A stretch of 64,000 nt of DNA from Sandarakinorhabdus sp. (GTDB taxonomy: Bacteria > Pseudomonadota > Alphaproteobacteria > Sphingomonadales > Sphingomonadaceae). Where the stretch lies: positions 581,218-645,217 of the forward strand of contig JAIMKW010000002.1 in the NCBI GenBank assembly GCA_020692215.1, written 5' to 3'. This document shows positions 46,205 through 55,349 of this stretch, piece by piece (the stretch's first letter is position 1; each line of letters starts with the position of its first letter). The position numbers and the translations under genes were made by a program. The notes beneath the pieces were generated by a model. It was not told where the DNA came from. It worked only from the letters and a program-made list of their open reading frames with translations, and searched no databases.

Positions 46205-48268
46205 ATGAAAATCCTGATTGCGGCCGGCCTCGTTCTGGCGTCACCCGTCGCCACACTTCTTGCCTCGGCGCCGGTTTCAGCGCGCGAGGCCGCCCGGCCA
46301 GATGACATTTACCAGCTGTCGATGGTCACCAACCCCGAAGTCGCAGCCGACGGCCGCCGCATCCTGTTCACCCGCGCCGCATTCGACCGCGGCCAGGACC
46401 GCCGGACAGCCGAATTGTGGCTGGCCCATGTCAACGAAGCGGGAAATGTCATCGACAAGCGGCTTCTGGTGGGGCGCGACGCCGGCCCCCGTGGCGCCAG
46501 CTTCTCGCCCGATGGCGCGCGGATCGCCTATGTGGCGCAGCATCTGGGCAAGCCGCAGATCCATGTGATGGCGCTGTCAGAAGGCATCGGCCGCCCGCTC
46601 ACCACAGGTGCGCTTTCGCCCGGAACCCCTGCATGGTCTCCCGATGGCACCAGGCTGGCCTTCGTTGGCCGTGTGGAAGCCGCACCGGTTTCGATCCCCG
46701 GTCTGCCCGAAAAGCCGAATGGCGCAGAAACGGCGCCCGATGCCAGGATCATCTCCGATCTGTTCTGGCGGGCAGACGGCACCGGCGAGCGCAAGCCCGG
46801 CGCCACCCACCTGTTCTTGGTGGATGCGGCAACCGGCGCGATCACCCAGCTCACCACAGGCGAAAAAGACCGGGTGGGACAGGATGGCGGCATGCGCTGG
46901 ACACCGGACGGCCGCTCCATTATCGCCCCCTTCACCGCAGACCCGATCAACGGGCCACGCGAAATCGACCTGTATCTCTATGATGCCGCAGGCGCGAAGA
47001 AGGCCCCGGTTCAGCTGACCAGCCGGGCAGGAAGCGAGTTCCAGCCGCAAATCTCACCCGACGGGCGAACAATCGCCTTCCTCGGCAGCGAGGCGAGCGC
47101 CAACTTCTATGACATGCCCGAACTGTGGACCATGCCGCTCGTGGCAGGGGCAACGCCGCGTAAACTGTCGGCATCGCTCGACCGACCCGTCACCAGCCAC
47201 AGCTGGCGCGAAGATGGCGGCGCGATTCTTGCCCTCTATCACGATCAAGGCGTGACACGTGTCGGCGAGATCGATGCCGCAACTGGGGCTGCCCGCGTGG
47301 TGGTGCCGGTGGTGGGCGGCACGCGCCTCTATCTGCCCTCGGCCGGCGGCGATTTCAGCGCGGCCAATGGCACCATCGCCTACACCAGCGCCTTCACCGA
47401 CAGGCCGGCCGGGCTCGGCATCAGCCGCGGCGCAGCGGAAACCGGCGCCATCGATTTCAATGCGGCCTGGGCGGAAACGAGGCTCCCCAGCCGGATCGAG
47501 GAGGTGACAGCGGCAAGCCGGGCCGACGGCCGGCGGGTGCAGGGCTGGGTCGCCTATCCGCCCGGTTTCGATCCGAAAAAACGCTACCCACTCATCCTCG
47601 ACATCCACGGCGGCCCCAACACCGATTACGGCCCCTTCTACTCCATCACCCACAGCCTCTATGCGGCAGCTGGCTATATCGTGCTGTTCACCAATCCGCG
47701 TGGCTCGATCGGCTATGGGAAGGCGTTCGCGAACCTCATCACCAACGCCTATCCGGGCAAGGATCATGACGACCTGATGACGATGGTCGATACCGTCGCC
47801 GCACGGCCCTATGTCGATGGCCGAAACCTGTTCATCGGCGGCGGCTCGGGCGGCGGAGTTCTCACCTTGTGGGCAATCGGGAAAGAGCCTGAAAAGTTCC
47901 GCGCAGCAGCAGCGCTCCGGCCGGTGGTGGACTGGACCGACCAGGTGACGACATCGGACGGAACGGCCTTCTTCATGAAGCACTGGATGGGCGCGACCCC
48001 GTGGGAAAAGCCCGATGTCTATTTCAGCCTGTCGCCCTTCAGCCTTGTCGGCCAGGTAAAGACGCCGACGCTGCTGATCACCGGCGAGAGCGATTTCCGC
48101 ACCCCCATCAGCCAGACGGAACAATATTTCGGCGCCCTGAAGTTGCGCGGCGTGGATACCACGATGATCCGCCTGCCCGGTGCCGGCCACGGCATGGGCC
48201 GGCCATCCCAATGGCTGCAATCGGTGCTGGCGCCGGTGGCCTTCTTCAACGAACGGAAGGTGAAATGA
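46205..48268 (+). CDS. Secreted S9 (prolyl oligopeptidase) family peptidase, second copy
   Basis: This 687-residue protein has a signal peptide (IAAGLVLASPVATLLASAPVSA), a WD/propeller-like domain with repeated SPDG turns (GASFSPDGARIAYVAQH, AWSPDGTRLAFVG, QISPDGRTIAFLG) and a C-terminal hydrolase. The nucleophile Ser is in IGGGSGGGVLTLW near residue 548, the acid in TGESDFRTP and the His in GAGHGMG. It differs enough from the S9 gene at 21606 (GGGSGGG rather than GGSYGGY) to be a separate subfamily, not a recent duplicate. AAGGGGA lies upstream. Confidence 0.92.
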   Translation: MKILIAAGLVLASPVATLLASAPVSAREAARPDDIYQLSMVTNPEVAADGRRILFTRAAFDRGQDRRTAELWLAHVNEAGNVIDKRLLVGRDAGPRGASFSPDGARIAYVAQHLGKPQIHVMALSEGIGRPLTTGALSPGTPAWSPDGTRLAFVGRVEAAPVSIPGLPEKPNGAETAPDARIISDLFWRADGTGERKPGATHLFLVDAATGAITQLTTGEKDRVGQDGGMRWTPDGRSIIAPFTADPINGPREIDLYLYDAAGAKKAPVQLTSRAGSEFQPQISPDGRTIAFLGSEASANFYDMPELWTMPLVAGATPRKLSASLDRPVTSHSWREDGGAILALYHDQGVTRVGEIDAATGAARVVVPVVGGTRLYLPSAGGDFSAANGTIAYTSAFTDRPAGLGISRGAAETGAIDFNAAWAETRLPSRIEEVTAASRADGRRVQGWVAYPPGFDPKKRYPLILDIHGGPNTDYGPFYSITHSLYAAAGYIVLFTNPRGSIGYGKAFANLITNAYPGKDHDDLMTMVDTVAARPYVDGRNLFIGGGSGGGVLTLWAIGKEPEKFRAAAALRPVVDWTDQVTTSDGTAFFMKHWMGATPWEKPDVYFSLSPFSLVGQVKTPTLLITGESDFRTPISQTEQYFGALKLRGVDTTMIRLPGAGHGMGRPSQWLQSVLAPVAFFNERKVK

Positions 48269-48320
48269 CGGCCCAGCCCGCTCGAAACCAGCCGCCTAAA
48301 ACCAGCCGCTCGAAACCGGC

Positions 48321-48344
48321 CTTTCGAAGCTAGCCCTTCGAAAG
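48321..48344. repeat. Inverted repeat CTTTCGAAG...CTTCGAAAG at the bactofilin stop
   Basis: Two 9-bp arms flank CTAGCC and contain the bactofilin stop codon (48330-48332). It lies between convergent genes, but neither strand has a T-tract after it, so rho-independent termination is doubtful. The preceding stretch 48276-48320 carries short direct repeats of AACCAGCCGC and CTCGAAACC. Confidence 0.45.
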
Positions 48345-48794
48345 AAGCTCCACCTTCGCAGGCTCGCTGGGCACGGCCTGCAGCGTCGGCACGATCGCCG
48401 CATCGTACCGGTGGCTCAGGCGGCCCTCGATCCGGCTGCCCTGCTCGATCATCAGGCTCTCGTAGGTCACGTCGCCAGTGATCCGGGCGCTGGCCTGAAT
48501 CACCAGATCGCGCACCACGATCGACCCTTCCACGGTGCCGGCAAGCCGCGCGCTTTCAGCAGAAACGGCCCCCTGGATCACGCTGTCCCGCCCCTGCACA
48601 AGGCTGGCGCACGAAACATCGCCTTCCACGCGCCCATCCAGATGCAGGTCGACACTCGCTGAAATGTCGCCCTTCACCACCACGTCCCCGCCCAGCACGG
48701 AGAAGGTCGATTGGTGCACGCCCGCGGCGGTCCTAGCCGGCTGCGGCAAGGTTGCGGACACGGGATCCGGCTTCGGCTTTGATTTCGAGAACAT
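48330..48794 (-). CDS. Bactofilin (polymer-forming cytoskeletal protein)
   Basis: The 154-residue protein has a central right-handed beta-helix of short repeats (FSVLGGDVVVKGDISAS, GRVEGDVSCASLVQG, TVEGSIVVRDLVIQ, ARITGDVTYESLMIEQG) flanked by Pro/Lys-rich tails, the bactofilin layout. Bactofilins form membrane-bound filaments that place cell-wall enzymes. The gene begins 62 nt inside the end of the M23 peptidase gene; GGAGG lies 9 nt before the ATG at 48794, with a second ATG two codons upstream. Pairing with an M23 peptidase is a known bactofilin arrangement. Confidence 0.93.
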   Translation of the reverse strand: MFSKSKPKPDPVSATLPQPARTAAGVHQSTFSVLGGDVVVKGDISASVDLHLDGRVEGDVSCASLVQGRDSVIQGAVSAESARLAGTVEGSIVVRDLVIQASARITGDVTYESLMIEQGSRIEGRLSHRYDAAIVPTLQAVPSEPAKVELLSKG

Positions 48795-49986
48795 CAGCAT
48801 TGGCCTCCAGGAAACGGCGCGGATTAACGGCAACGCCGTTCACCCGGACTTCGAAATGCAAATGCGTGCCTGTCGAACGACCAGTCGATCCCATCAATCC
48901 GATCTGGTGGCCCGACTGCACCATCTCCCCCTCGCGGGCCGTGAAAGCGGCAAGGTGGGCATAGCGTGTCATGATGCCATGGCCATGGTCAACTTCGATC
49001 ACATTGCCATAGCCGTTCTTCACACCCGCAAAGCTGACCCGCCCGGCCGCAGCCGTGTGGATCGGTGTGCGATGGGCACCCCTGAAATCAAGGCCGCTGT
49101 GCAAGGCACGGTGGCCGTTGAAGGGATCATACCGGAAGCCAAATCCGCTCGAAAGCTCCATGCCTTCGGTCGGCCGGTCCGATGGCAGTGCAACAAGTAG
49201 CGCTTCCAGCTGCTCCATCCGGTTCAGCGTGGCCGCCAGCCGAAGGATTGCAGGCTCGCGGACAAGCGATTGGGATATCCGCCTGTCGGGCACGAAGGGG
49301 CCACCTTGCCCGACGTTGCCGTTCGGCCGGATGCCAAGGGTGGAAAGCGCAGTTTCGGCCCGCGCGACGCGGCGCACGACAGCCTCTGTCATCAGGTGCA
49401 CAAGCCGATCCTGGCGCGCAGATACCGCCTTCAGACGGCTCACCTGATCGTCTGATGCCTTATCGTCTGTTGCCCTGGCCGGGATGCCCGCCATGGCCGT
49501 CTGTGCAGCAGCCTGTGATGGCAGTGTGGCAGAGGGGTCTGCCGAGCCGGACTGCGCCGTTTCGGCCTTATCAGCTTGTTCCGCCTCAAGCGCGGCCGCC
49601 GCCTCGGGATCCTCGCCAAAATGGGCCTTGAACAAGGCCTCGATGCTGTCCTGGCGGGCGTCGAGCGTGTCCGCGATCCCCTCGACAGTCTGCCGTTCAG
49701 CTGCAACCCGCGCCTCGGCATGATCCAGAGCGACTGCCCTGGCCGCGACATCGCGCGTCTTCCAGCTTGTCCACGCCTGCCATCCAAGCAGCCCGATCGT
49801 CACCAGAAGCCATGTCGCCAACACTGCCACGACAGCGGTTGCAACCCGACGCTGCAAGGCCGCACTCAACCGCAGGAACCGGACATGGCCTGACGTGCGG
49901 ACAAAGATCTCGTGATCGCGGAACAGGCCGTTCCACGTTTCGATAAAGGAATTCGTGCCGGAAAAGGGTTTCCAGCGCTGCGACAT
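48733..49986 (-). CDS. M23 family metallopeptidase, membrane-anchored, with coiled coil
   Basis: The 417-residue protein has a short cytosolic N-terminus, one membrane helix (TAVVAVLATWLLVTIGLLGW, about residues 50-69), a long coiled-coil and Ala/Gln/Glu-rich region (80-250), and a LytM domain (285-395). Zn ligands are in HSGLDFRG and THLHFEVRVNG, plus SSGFGFRYDPF at the domain start. It should cut peptidoglycan peptide cross-links at the site set by the bactofilin. Its upstream region (49987-50184) carries eight GANTC sites. Confidence 0.93.
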   Translation of the reverse strand: MSQRWKPFSGTNSFIETWNGLFRDHEIFVRTSGHVRFLRLSAALQRRVATAVVAVLATWLLVTIGLLGWQAWTSWKTRDVAARAVALDHAEARVAAERQTVEGIADTLDARQDSIEALFKAHFGEDPEAAAALEAEQADKAETAQSGSADPSATLPSQAAAQTAMAGIPARATDDKASDDQVSRLKAVSARQDRLVHLMTEAVVRRVARAETALSTLGIRPNGNVGQGGPFVPDRRISQSLVREPAILRLAATLNRMEQLEALLVALPSDRPTEGMELSSGFGFRYDPFNGHRALHSGLDFRGAHRTPIHTAAAGRVSFAGVKNGYGNVIEVDHGHGIMTRYAHLAAFTAREGEMVQSGHQIGLMGSTGRSTGTHLHFEVRVNGVAVNPRRFLEANADVLEIKAEAGSRVRNLAAAG

Positions 49987-50006
49987 TGGCACCCGGTGCG
50001 GCCCCT

Positions 50007-50184
50007 GAATCGTGTTTCGATCTTGTTATGCTGTGTTCATCGGGTCGGTAGCAGGCACAGGCAGCGAGTCCGATTCAGAACGCATGAAAGCGTGACGAAT
50101 CGAACCGGATTCGCGATGGAATGTTGAATTCTTGTAAACCATTTTTGAATCCGGCCTGAATCAGCGGCCGTGCCCGGGTGAGTC
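50007..50184. promoter_or_regulatory. Cluster of eight GANTC (CcrM methylation) sites upstream of the M23-bactofilin operon
   Basis: GANTC occurs at 50007, 50066, 50072, 50097, 50108, 50147, 50158 and 50180, eight sites in 178 bp where about 0.7 is expected for random sequence. Two pairs are spaced exactly 11 bp, and CGAATC-GAACCG-GATTCG at 50096-50113 is a perfect inverted repeat. In alphaproteobacteria CcrM methylates GANTC, and GcrA uses methylated sites to time promoters. Confidence 0.65.
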
Positions 50185-50741
50185 TAGGCCTTCAGCCGTT
50201 CCCCATATTTCTGCATGAACTTGCGCACCTTGGGGCTGACAACCGCGCTGCAATAGGGGTTGCGGTCGCCCACCCGGTCGAAATATTCCTGATGCTCGTC
50301 CTCGGCCGGCCACCACGGCCCTTCAGGTTCGATGGTGGTAACGATCGGGGCCTGCCAATCAGCCTGTGCGCGTGCAATCGCCAGGCGGGCTTCGGCTTCT
50401 TGGTCGGCAGAATGGGGAAAAATTGCCGAGCGATATTGCGTGCCGACATCGCCACCCTGGCGGTTCAGTTGCGTCGGGTCGTGCGTCGCCATGAAGATGT
50501 CGACAAGATCATGATAGGGAATGACAGCAGGATCGAAGACGATGCGAACCGCTTCGGCATGGCCTGTCTGCCCGGAGCAGACCTGCTTGTAGCTCGGCCG
50601 CTCCACATGGCCACCGATGTAGCCGCTTTCCACTGACTGCACACCACGGAGGCGGTCGAAGATCGCCTCCGTGCACCAGAAACAGCCGCCGGCGAAGGTT
50701 GCCGTTTCCGTCGCCATTCCAGCGCTGCCGTTGTCTGCCAT
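50184..50741 (-). CDS. msrA: Peptide-methionine (S)-S-oxide reductase MsrA
   Basis: The 185-residue enzyme reduces S-epimer methionine sulfoxide in proteins. The catalytic motif is TFAGGCFWCTEAIFD near residue 18, followed by GYIGGHVERPSYKQVCSGQTGHAE and the C-terminal HQEYFDRVGDRNPYC, whose Cys probably resolves the disulfide. Thioredoxin is the expected reductant. AGAGGAG lies just before the ATG at 50741; a long in-frame extension upstream crosses the terminator of the next gene and is not coding. Confidence 0.97.
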   Translation of the reverse strand: MADNGSAGMATETATFAGGCFWCTEAIFDRLRGVQSVESGYIGGHVERPSYKQVCSGQTGHAEAVRIVFDPAVIPYHDLVDIFMATHDPTQLNRQGGDVGTQYRSAIFPHSADQEAEARLAIARAQADWQAPIVTTIEPEGPWWPAEDEHQEYFDRVGDRNPYCSAVVSPKVRKFMQKYGERLKA

Positions 50742-50818
50742 GCTGCTCCTCTTGTCTGTCCTTGTCCTGCACCAACGTGGGCGCACGCGGCGCCTGCCGC
50801 AATGGGCGGGAGATACAA

Positions 50819-50850
50819 AAAGGGCCGGCGGGTTGCCCCGCCGGCCCTTT
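50819..50850 (-). terminator. Rho-independent terminator of the CTERM protease gene
   Basis: A 14-bp perfect stem AAAGGGCCGGCGGG with loop TTGC lies 16 bp past the protease stop. On the minus strand it is followed by a T-tract (TTTTTGTATCT when the stem's own bases are included). It would insulate msrA from protease transcription. Confidence 0.85.
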
Positions 50851-50865
50851 CCTCTTGTCTGTCGA

Positions 50866-52050
50866 TCAGGCCGTAACGGCTGACTGGCGGCGACGGCGCA
50901 GGGCGCCGCCCACCATGCCGAAACCAGCAATCATCATCGCCCAGGTTGCCGGTTCGGGAATCGCGCCGCTGATCCAGTCTGCATGAATGTAGATCGGAAC
51001 ATAGCCGCTGAATTCACCCCAGCCGCTGTTCAGGCCGCCGCCGAAGTCACCGAAGTCCACACCGAAGGTGAGACCATAGGAGTTCACCGAGGCGAGCCGG
51101 CCATCGATGAAGCCGGGGCCACCTGAATCACCGCCCGCAATGCCGACTTCACGAGCACCAAGGCCGGTATCGGCAAAGAATGCGTCACCGATTGGGCCCA
51201 GACCGAGTGCGTTTGCAATCCGGCGCGCCTGATCCTGCGCGGCAAGGCCATTGTCGAAGTCAGACACGAACGAAAACTCGATATCGGCGGTGCCGAAGAA
51301 GTTCTCACCACTGCCGTCGATGTCGGTAAAGAAGCCTTCGAACAGCGGGTTGCCCCACGCATAGTCATAGATGTTGTCACCCTCGCGCAGGAAGCCGGTG
51401 CGGGCACCGAACGGAGACGTGTTTCCCTCTGCACCACCAACGGTCGAACGTGTGCCATAACCAGCCACGTTGAACTCCCTGCCGGTCAGATCCCCATCTG
51501 TGAACAGCTTGTAGATGGTCGCGGTGGACGGCGCATCTGCTTCAAGCCGCAACACGGCGATGTCGTTCTGGTCGATGACTTCGCCCGTGTAGTTCGGGTT
51601 CACATAGTAGCGGCTGACATCGATCGCCACGGCGTTCGGGCTGAACGGTGTGCGCTCATCGGGATCGCCCGTGTAGAAATAGGCCGTCGTCTTCACGAGG
51701 TCAGCATCCTTGACGCCACCACCGCTGCTGACACAATGGCCCGCCGTCACGATCGATCGCGCACCCACCATGCTGCCCGAGCAGATGAAGCGGTTCCCAT
51801 TCGAATATTCCATGATCAGCGCGACAGTGCCACTCTTGTTAGCGGCCGGAAGGTAGATGGGGTCGCCACCACCGATGGTGTTGGACGGCGGCAGGACATC
51901 CGATGTCGGCGTCTGACCGATGATGCGGCTCTGCGCCTTCCACGCCAGGCCGTTCTTCTCGCCCGACGCAATCTTGACCTGCGCTTCGGCAGCGGTTGCC
52001 AGCACCAGCGGCGCAACGGCAGCCAGGCTCAACAGTTTCCAATTTATCAT
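50866..52050 (-). CDS. Trypsin-like serine protease with PEPxxWA-CTERM tail
   Basis: This 394-residue exported protein has a signal peptide (LLSLAAVAPLVLATAAEA) and an S1 protease domain. The catalytic His is in IVTAGHCVSSG near residue 104, the Asp in QNDIAVLRLEA near 164, and the Ser in GGDSGGPGFIDG near 309. The spacing between Asp and Ser is long, with an Asp/Gly/Phe-rich insertion. The sorting signal PEPATWAMMIAGFGMVG-ALRRRR follows. A protease sorted by the CTERM system would act on or outside the outer membrane. AAGGGG precedes the ATG. Confidence 0.9.
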   Translation of the reverse strand: MINWKLLSLAAVAPLVLATAAEAQVKIASGEKNGLAWKAQSRIIGQTPTSDVLPPSNTIGGGDPIYLPAANKSGTVALIMEYSNGNRFICSGSMVGARSIVTAGHCVSSGGGVKDADLVKTTAYFYTGDPDERTPFSPNAVAIDVSRYYVNPNYTGEVIDQNDIAVLRLEADAPSTATIYKLFTDGDLTGREFNVAGYGTRSTVGGAEGNTSPFGARTGFLREGDNIYDYAWGNPLFEGFFTDIDGSGENFFGTADIEFSFVSDFDNGLAAQDQARRIANALGLGPIGDAFFADTGLGAREVGIAGGDSGGPGFIDGRLASVNSYGLTFGVDFGDFGGGLNSGWGEFSGYVPIYIHADWISGAIPEPATWAMMIAGFGMVGGALRRRRQSAVTA

Positions 52051-52380
52051 GATATGCCCCTTGTTCAGTTAACGATGGTCAGCAAAATACCCCACTCCCG
52101 GCAGGCAAACCCACCGGATATGTAGATGCTATGCCCGCAAAAAACAGCATGCAAGCGCAATTAGGTTAATGGCTGCCATCATTTAGGCAGGGCGGCCAAT
52201 ATTTCCTATCAGGCACAGGGCGATGCGCCCGCGCGCAACCCCCACTGTACCGGAATCTCGCAGCCGACTCGGCCATATCCATCCTGGCCCGATGGTCGCC
52301 CGGCCGCTGGGTCACGAGTCGCACCGCCACCGCAGGCTGGCCTCGACGCCCGGCCAACAGGCCCAAATGCCATGGCTGCC
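52051..52380. other. 330-bp gap between the protease and gcvPB
   Basis: No convincing gene is seen; a 66-codon open frame on the minus strand lacks a ribosome site and has no recognisable family. The part nearest the protease (52060-52200) is AT-richer than its surroundings and is the likely protease promoter: TTGCAT at 52154-52149, 17 bp, TAGCAT at 52131-52126 on the minus strand is a weak candidate. No clear terminator for the gcv operon was found. Confidence 0.4.
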
Positions 52381-53958
52381 TTATTCGGCGGCCAGCCGGC
52401 CTTCCACTGGCGGTTGCCAGGTCAGAACAGGCTGGCGCGCAGCCCGAGTCTCGTCCAGCCGGCTTCTGGGCGCAAAATGCGGGGCTGTCGTGAACTGTTC
52501 GGCCGGGCCCGAACGGGCAGCCTCTGCCAGATGGCGCATCGTGCCGATGAACTGGTCCAGCCGCTGCCGGCCTTCGGTCTCCGTCGGCTCCACCAGCATC
52601 GCGCCGTGCACGACCAGCGGGAAATACATCGTCATCGGGTGATAGCCCTCGTCGATCATGGCCTTTGCGATATCAAGCGTGGAAAGGCCTGTTCCCTTCA
52701 GGAAACTGTCATCGAACAGCGCCTCGTGCATGCACGGCCCGGTGTGGGCGAACGGCGCCGACATCACATCTTCCAGCCCGCGCAGGATGTAATTGGCGTT
52801 CAGAACCGCATCTTCAGCCACCTGCCGCAGGCCATCTGCACCATGCGACATGATATAGGCCAGCGCTCGAACGAACATGCCCATCTGCCCGTGAAAGGCC
52901 GCCATCCGGCCAAAGCTCAGATCATGCTGTTCGGCCTTCGCGGTTTCCTCCTCCACAAGGTGGAAGCGGCCATCGGCCTCCACCACGAAGGGCAGCGGCG
53001 CAAAGGGCGCAAGCGCTTCGGAAAAGACGACCGGGCCCGAACCGGGCCCGCCGCCGCCATGCGGCGTGCTGAAGGTCTTGTGCAGGTTGATGTGCATGGC
53101 ATCGACCCCCAAATCGCCCGGGCGCACCCGGCCGACGATGGCGTTGAAGTTGGCGCCATCGCAATAGACATAGCCCCCGGCTGCATGCACGGCATCCGAA
53201 ATGCGCTTCAGGTCGGGCTCGAACAGGCCGCAAGTGTTGGGGTTGGTGATCATCACGGCCGCAACATCCGGCCCGAGCCGCGCAACAAGCGCCTCGAAAT
53301 CCACCCGCCCGCGCACATCGGCCGGAATATTCTCCACCGCATAGCCGCAGAACGCCGCCGACGCCGGGTTGGTGCCGTGCGCCGATTCGGGCACCAGCAC
53401 CACCTTGCGGGCATCGCCGCGGGCTTCATGTGCCGCGCGGATGGCCAGCATCCCGCACAGTTCACCATGCGCGCCGGCCTTGGGGGTCATCGCAACGGAT
53501 GGCATATTGGTCAGCGCCTTCAGCCATTCCGCCAGCCGGTGGATCAGCTCCAGCGCGCCCTGCACCGTGTTCTGCGGGGCCAGCGGGTGGATATCCGCAA
53601 AGCCCGGCAGGCGCGCCATCTTCTCGTTCAGGCGCGGGTTGTGCTTCATCGTGCACGAGCCCAGCGGGAAAAAGCCCATATCGATCCCGTAATTCTGCCG
53701 GGACAGCCGCGTGAAATGCCGCACCGCCTCGCCTTCGGCCAGGCCGGGAAGCCCGATCGGCGCGGTTCGTGCAAGCGCTCCAAGGCGCGAAGCATGGGGC
53801 GGCACCGCCTCCAGATCGACACCCGTCACATCAGGCGCGCCGACTTCGAAAATCAGCGGCTCTTCCAGCATGAGGGCCCTGTTTCCGGTAAAGGTCGGGT
53901 TGCCGGTCGATCCACTTGTCTCGGGCTGCGTGGGCCGCCCCTGGTTCATCATGCTCAT
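52381..53958 (-). CDS. gcvPB: Glycine dehydrogenase (decarboxylating) subunit 2, GcvPB
   Basis: The C-terminal half of the split P-protein of the glycine cleavage system. The 525-residue protein carries the PLP Lys in [18 protein letters not shown] near residue 290. With GcvPA it decarboxylates glycine and passes the aminomethyl group to lipoyl-GcvH. The start ATG overlaps the gcvPA stop (ATGA). It is the last gene of the operon gcvT-gcvH-methyltransferase-gcvPA-gcvPB. Confidence 0.98.
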   Translation of the reverse strand: MSMMNQGRPTQPETSGSTGNPTFTGNRALMLEEPLIFEVGAPDVTGVDLEAVPPHASRLGALARTAPIGLPGLAEGEAVRHFTRLSRQNYGIDMGFFPLGSCTMKHNPRLNEKMARLPGFADIHPLAPQNTVQGALELIHRLAEWLKALTNMPSVAMTPKAGAHGELCGMLAIRAAHEARGDARKVVLVPESAHGTNPASAAFCGYAVENIPADVRGRVDFEALVARLGPDVAAVMITNPNTCGLFEPDLKRISDAVHAAGGYVYCDGANFNAIVGRVRPGDLGVDAMHINLHKTFSTPHGGGGPGSGPVVFSEALAPFAPLPFVVEADGRFHLVEEETAKAEQHDLSFGRMAAFHGQMGMFVRALAYIMSHGADGLRQVAEDAVLNANYILRGLEDVMSAPFAHTGPCMHEALFDDSFLKGTGLSTLDIAKAMIDEGYHPMTMYFPLVVHGAMLVEPTETEGRQRLDQFIGTMRHLAEAARSGPAEQFTTAPHFAPRSRLDETRAARQPVLTWQPPVEGRLAAE

Positions 53959-55340
53959 GCGCCAGAATACTCCGATCCAAGAATTTCGGTGAGCGCGCGG
54001 ACAAGCGCATCGATATCGGCTCTGGAAACGGTTTCCGTCACTGCGATCAGCAGAACCCTTTCCATGTCGGCAAGGCCGGGGAACAACCGGGCAGCGCTCA
54101 CGCCGCCAAGCACACCCATTTCCGCCATGTCGCGAACCGCCTGCCGGGCAGGAACCGGCAGCTCGACCGCGAACTCGTTGAAAAATCGCTCGGTCAGCAG
54201 CTTCACACCGGGAATGGCCACCAGCCGCCCGGCCACTTCACAGGCGCGGGCATGGTTCAGTTCGGCAAGATGGCGAAGGCCCTTTTCCCCCAGCAGCGTC
54301 ATGTGGATGGTGAAGGCCAGGCTCATCAGGCCGGAATTGGTGCAGATGTTGCTGGTCGCCTTCTCACGGCGGATATGCTGCTCGCGGGTGGAAAGCGTCA
54401 GCACGAAGCCGCGTCTGCCATCGGCATCCACCGTTTCCCCGCACAGCCGGCCCGGCATCTGCCGCACATGCTTGTGGTTGCAGGCAAACAGGCCAAGGTG
54501 GGGCCCGCCGAATTGCAGGCCGACACCCAGCGATTGGCCCTCGCCCACCACAATGTCGGCCCCCATTTCGCCGGGCGATTTCACCAGACCAAGCGAAACG
54601 ACTTCCGTCACGACAACGATCAGCAGCGCGCCCTTGGCATGGCAGGCTGCGGCCAGATCACTGAGGTCGGCCACATGGCCGAACACATCCGGGTTCTGCA
54701 CCACCACCGCCGAGGTGTCCGAATCGATTTGGGCGATGATGTCTGCAAGATCGTCGGTCGGGGGCGAACAGCAGATCGTCGGAACGCCCGTGAGCAGTTC
54801 GTCGCCCGTGAACTTGCACAGGGTTTGCGCCACCTGAACATAATGCCGGTGAACACCGCACGAAAGGATCGTCTTCGCGCGCCTGGTGATCCGCCGGGCC
54901 ATGAAGATCGCCTCGGTCATCGCGGTGGAGCCATCGTACATGGAGGCGTTGGCGATATCCATGCCCGTCAGCCGCGCAACCTGGGTCTGGAATTCGAACA
55001 GATATTGCAGGGTGCCCTGCGCAATTTCCGGCTGATAGGGGGTGTAACTCGTCAGGAACTCGCCGCGCTGGATCAGATGATCGACCGATGCGGGCACATG
55101 GTGGCGATAGGCGCCGCAGCCCAGGAAGAAGGGGTGTTCGCCGGCCGCCATGTTCTTTTTCGCCAGCCGCACAAGCTCGCGCTCGACAAGCATTTCCGGC
55201 TGATGATCGGGCAGGCCCGGGATGGGGCCAGGCAGCCGTGCGTCGGCAGGCACATCGACGAACAGATCGTCGATCGAAGCTGCGCCGATTGTGGCGAGCA
55301 TCGCGCTCCGGTCGTCTGGCGTGAGGGGAAGATAGCGCAT
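53955..55340 (-). CDS. gcvPA: Glycine dehydrogenase (decarboxylating) subunit 1, GcvPA
   Basis: The N-terminal half of the split P-protein, 461 residues. Recognisable are [15 protein letters not shown] at the start, [30 protein letters not shown], and [20 protein letters not shown]. It lacks the PLP Lys, which is in GcvPB. It starts 9 bp after the inserted methyltransferase gene. Confidence 0.98.
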   Translation of the reverse strand: MRYLPLTPDDRSAMLATIGAASIDDLFVDVPADARLPGPIPGLPDHQPEMLVERELVRLAKKNMAAGEHPFFLGCGAYRHHVPASVDHLIQRGEFLTSYTPYQPEIAQGTLQYLFEFQTQVARLTGMDIANASMYDGSTAMTEAIFMARRITRRAKTILSCGVHRHYVQVAQTLCKFTGDELLTGVPTICCSPPTDDLADIIAQIDSDTSAVVVQNPDVFGHVADLSDLAAACHAKGALLIVVVTEVVSLGLVKSPGEMGADIVVGEGQSLGVGLQFGGPHLGLFACNHKHVRQMPGRLCGETVDADGRRGFVLTLSTREQHIRREKATSNICTNSGLMSLAFTIHMTLLGEKGLRHLAELNHARACEVAGRLVAIPGVKLLTERFFNEFAVELPVPARQAVRDMAEMGVLGGVSAARLFPGLADMERVLLIAVTETVSRADIDALVRALTEILGSEYSGA

Positions 55341-55349
55341 CGTCGGCTC

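Noticed and set aside
48276..48320. Short direct repeats AACCAGCCGC/CTCGAAACC as a mobile element trace
   Set aside because: The units are only about 10 bp, imperfect and without flanking duplications; they look like local slippage between two convergent genes.
52166..52366. 66-codon open frame in the gap before gcvPB
   Set aside because: No ribosome site, no signal or motif, and composition like non-coding GC-rich DNA.
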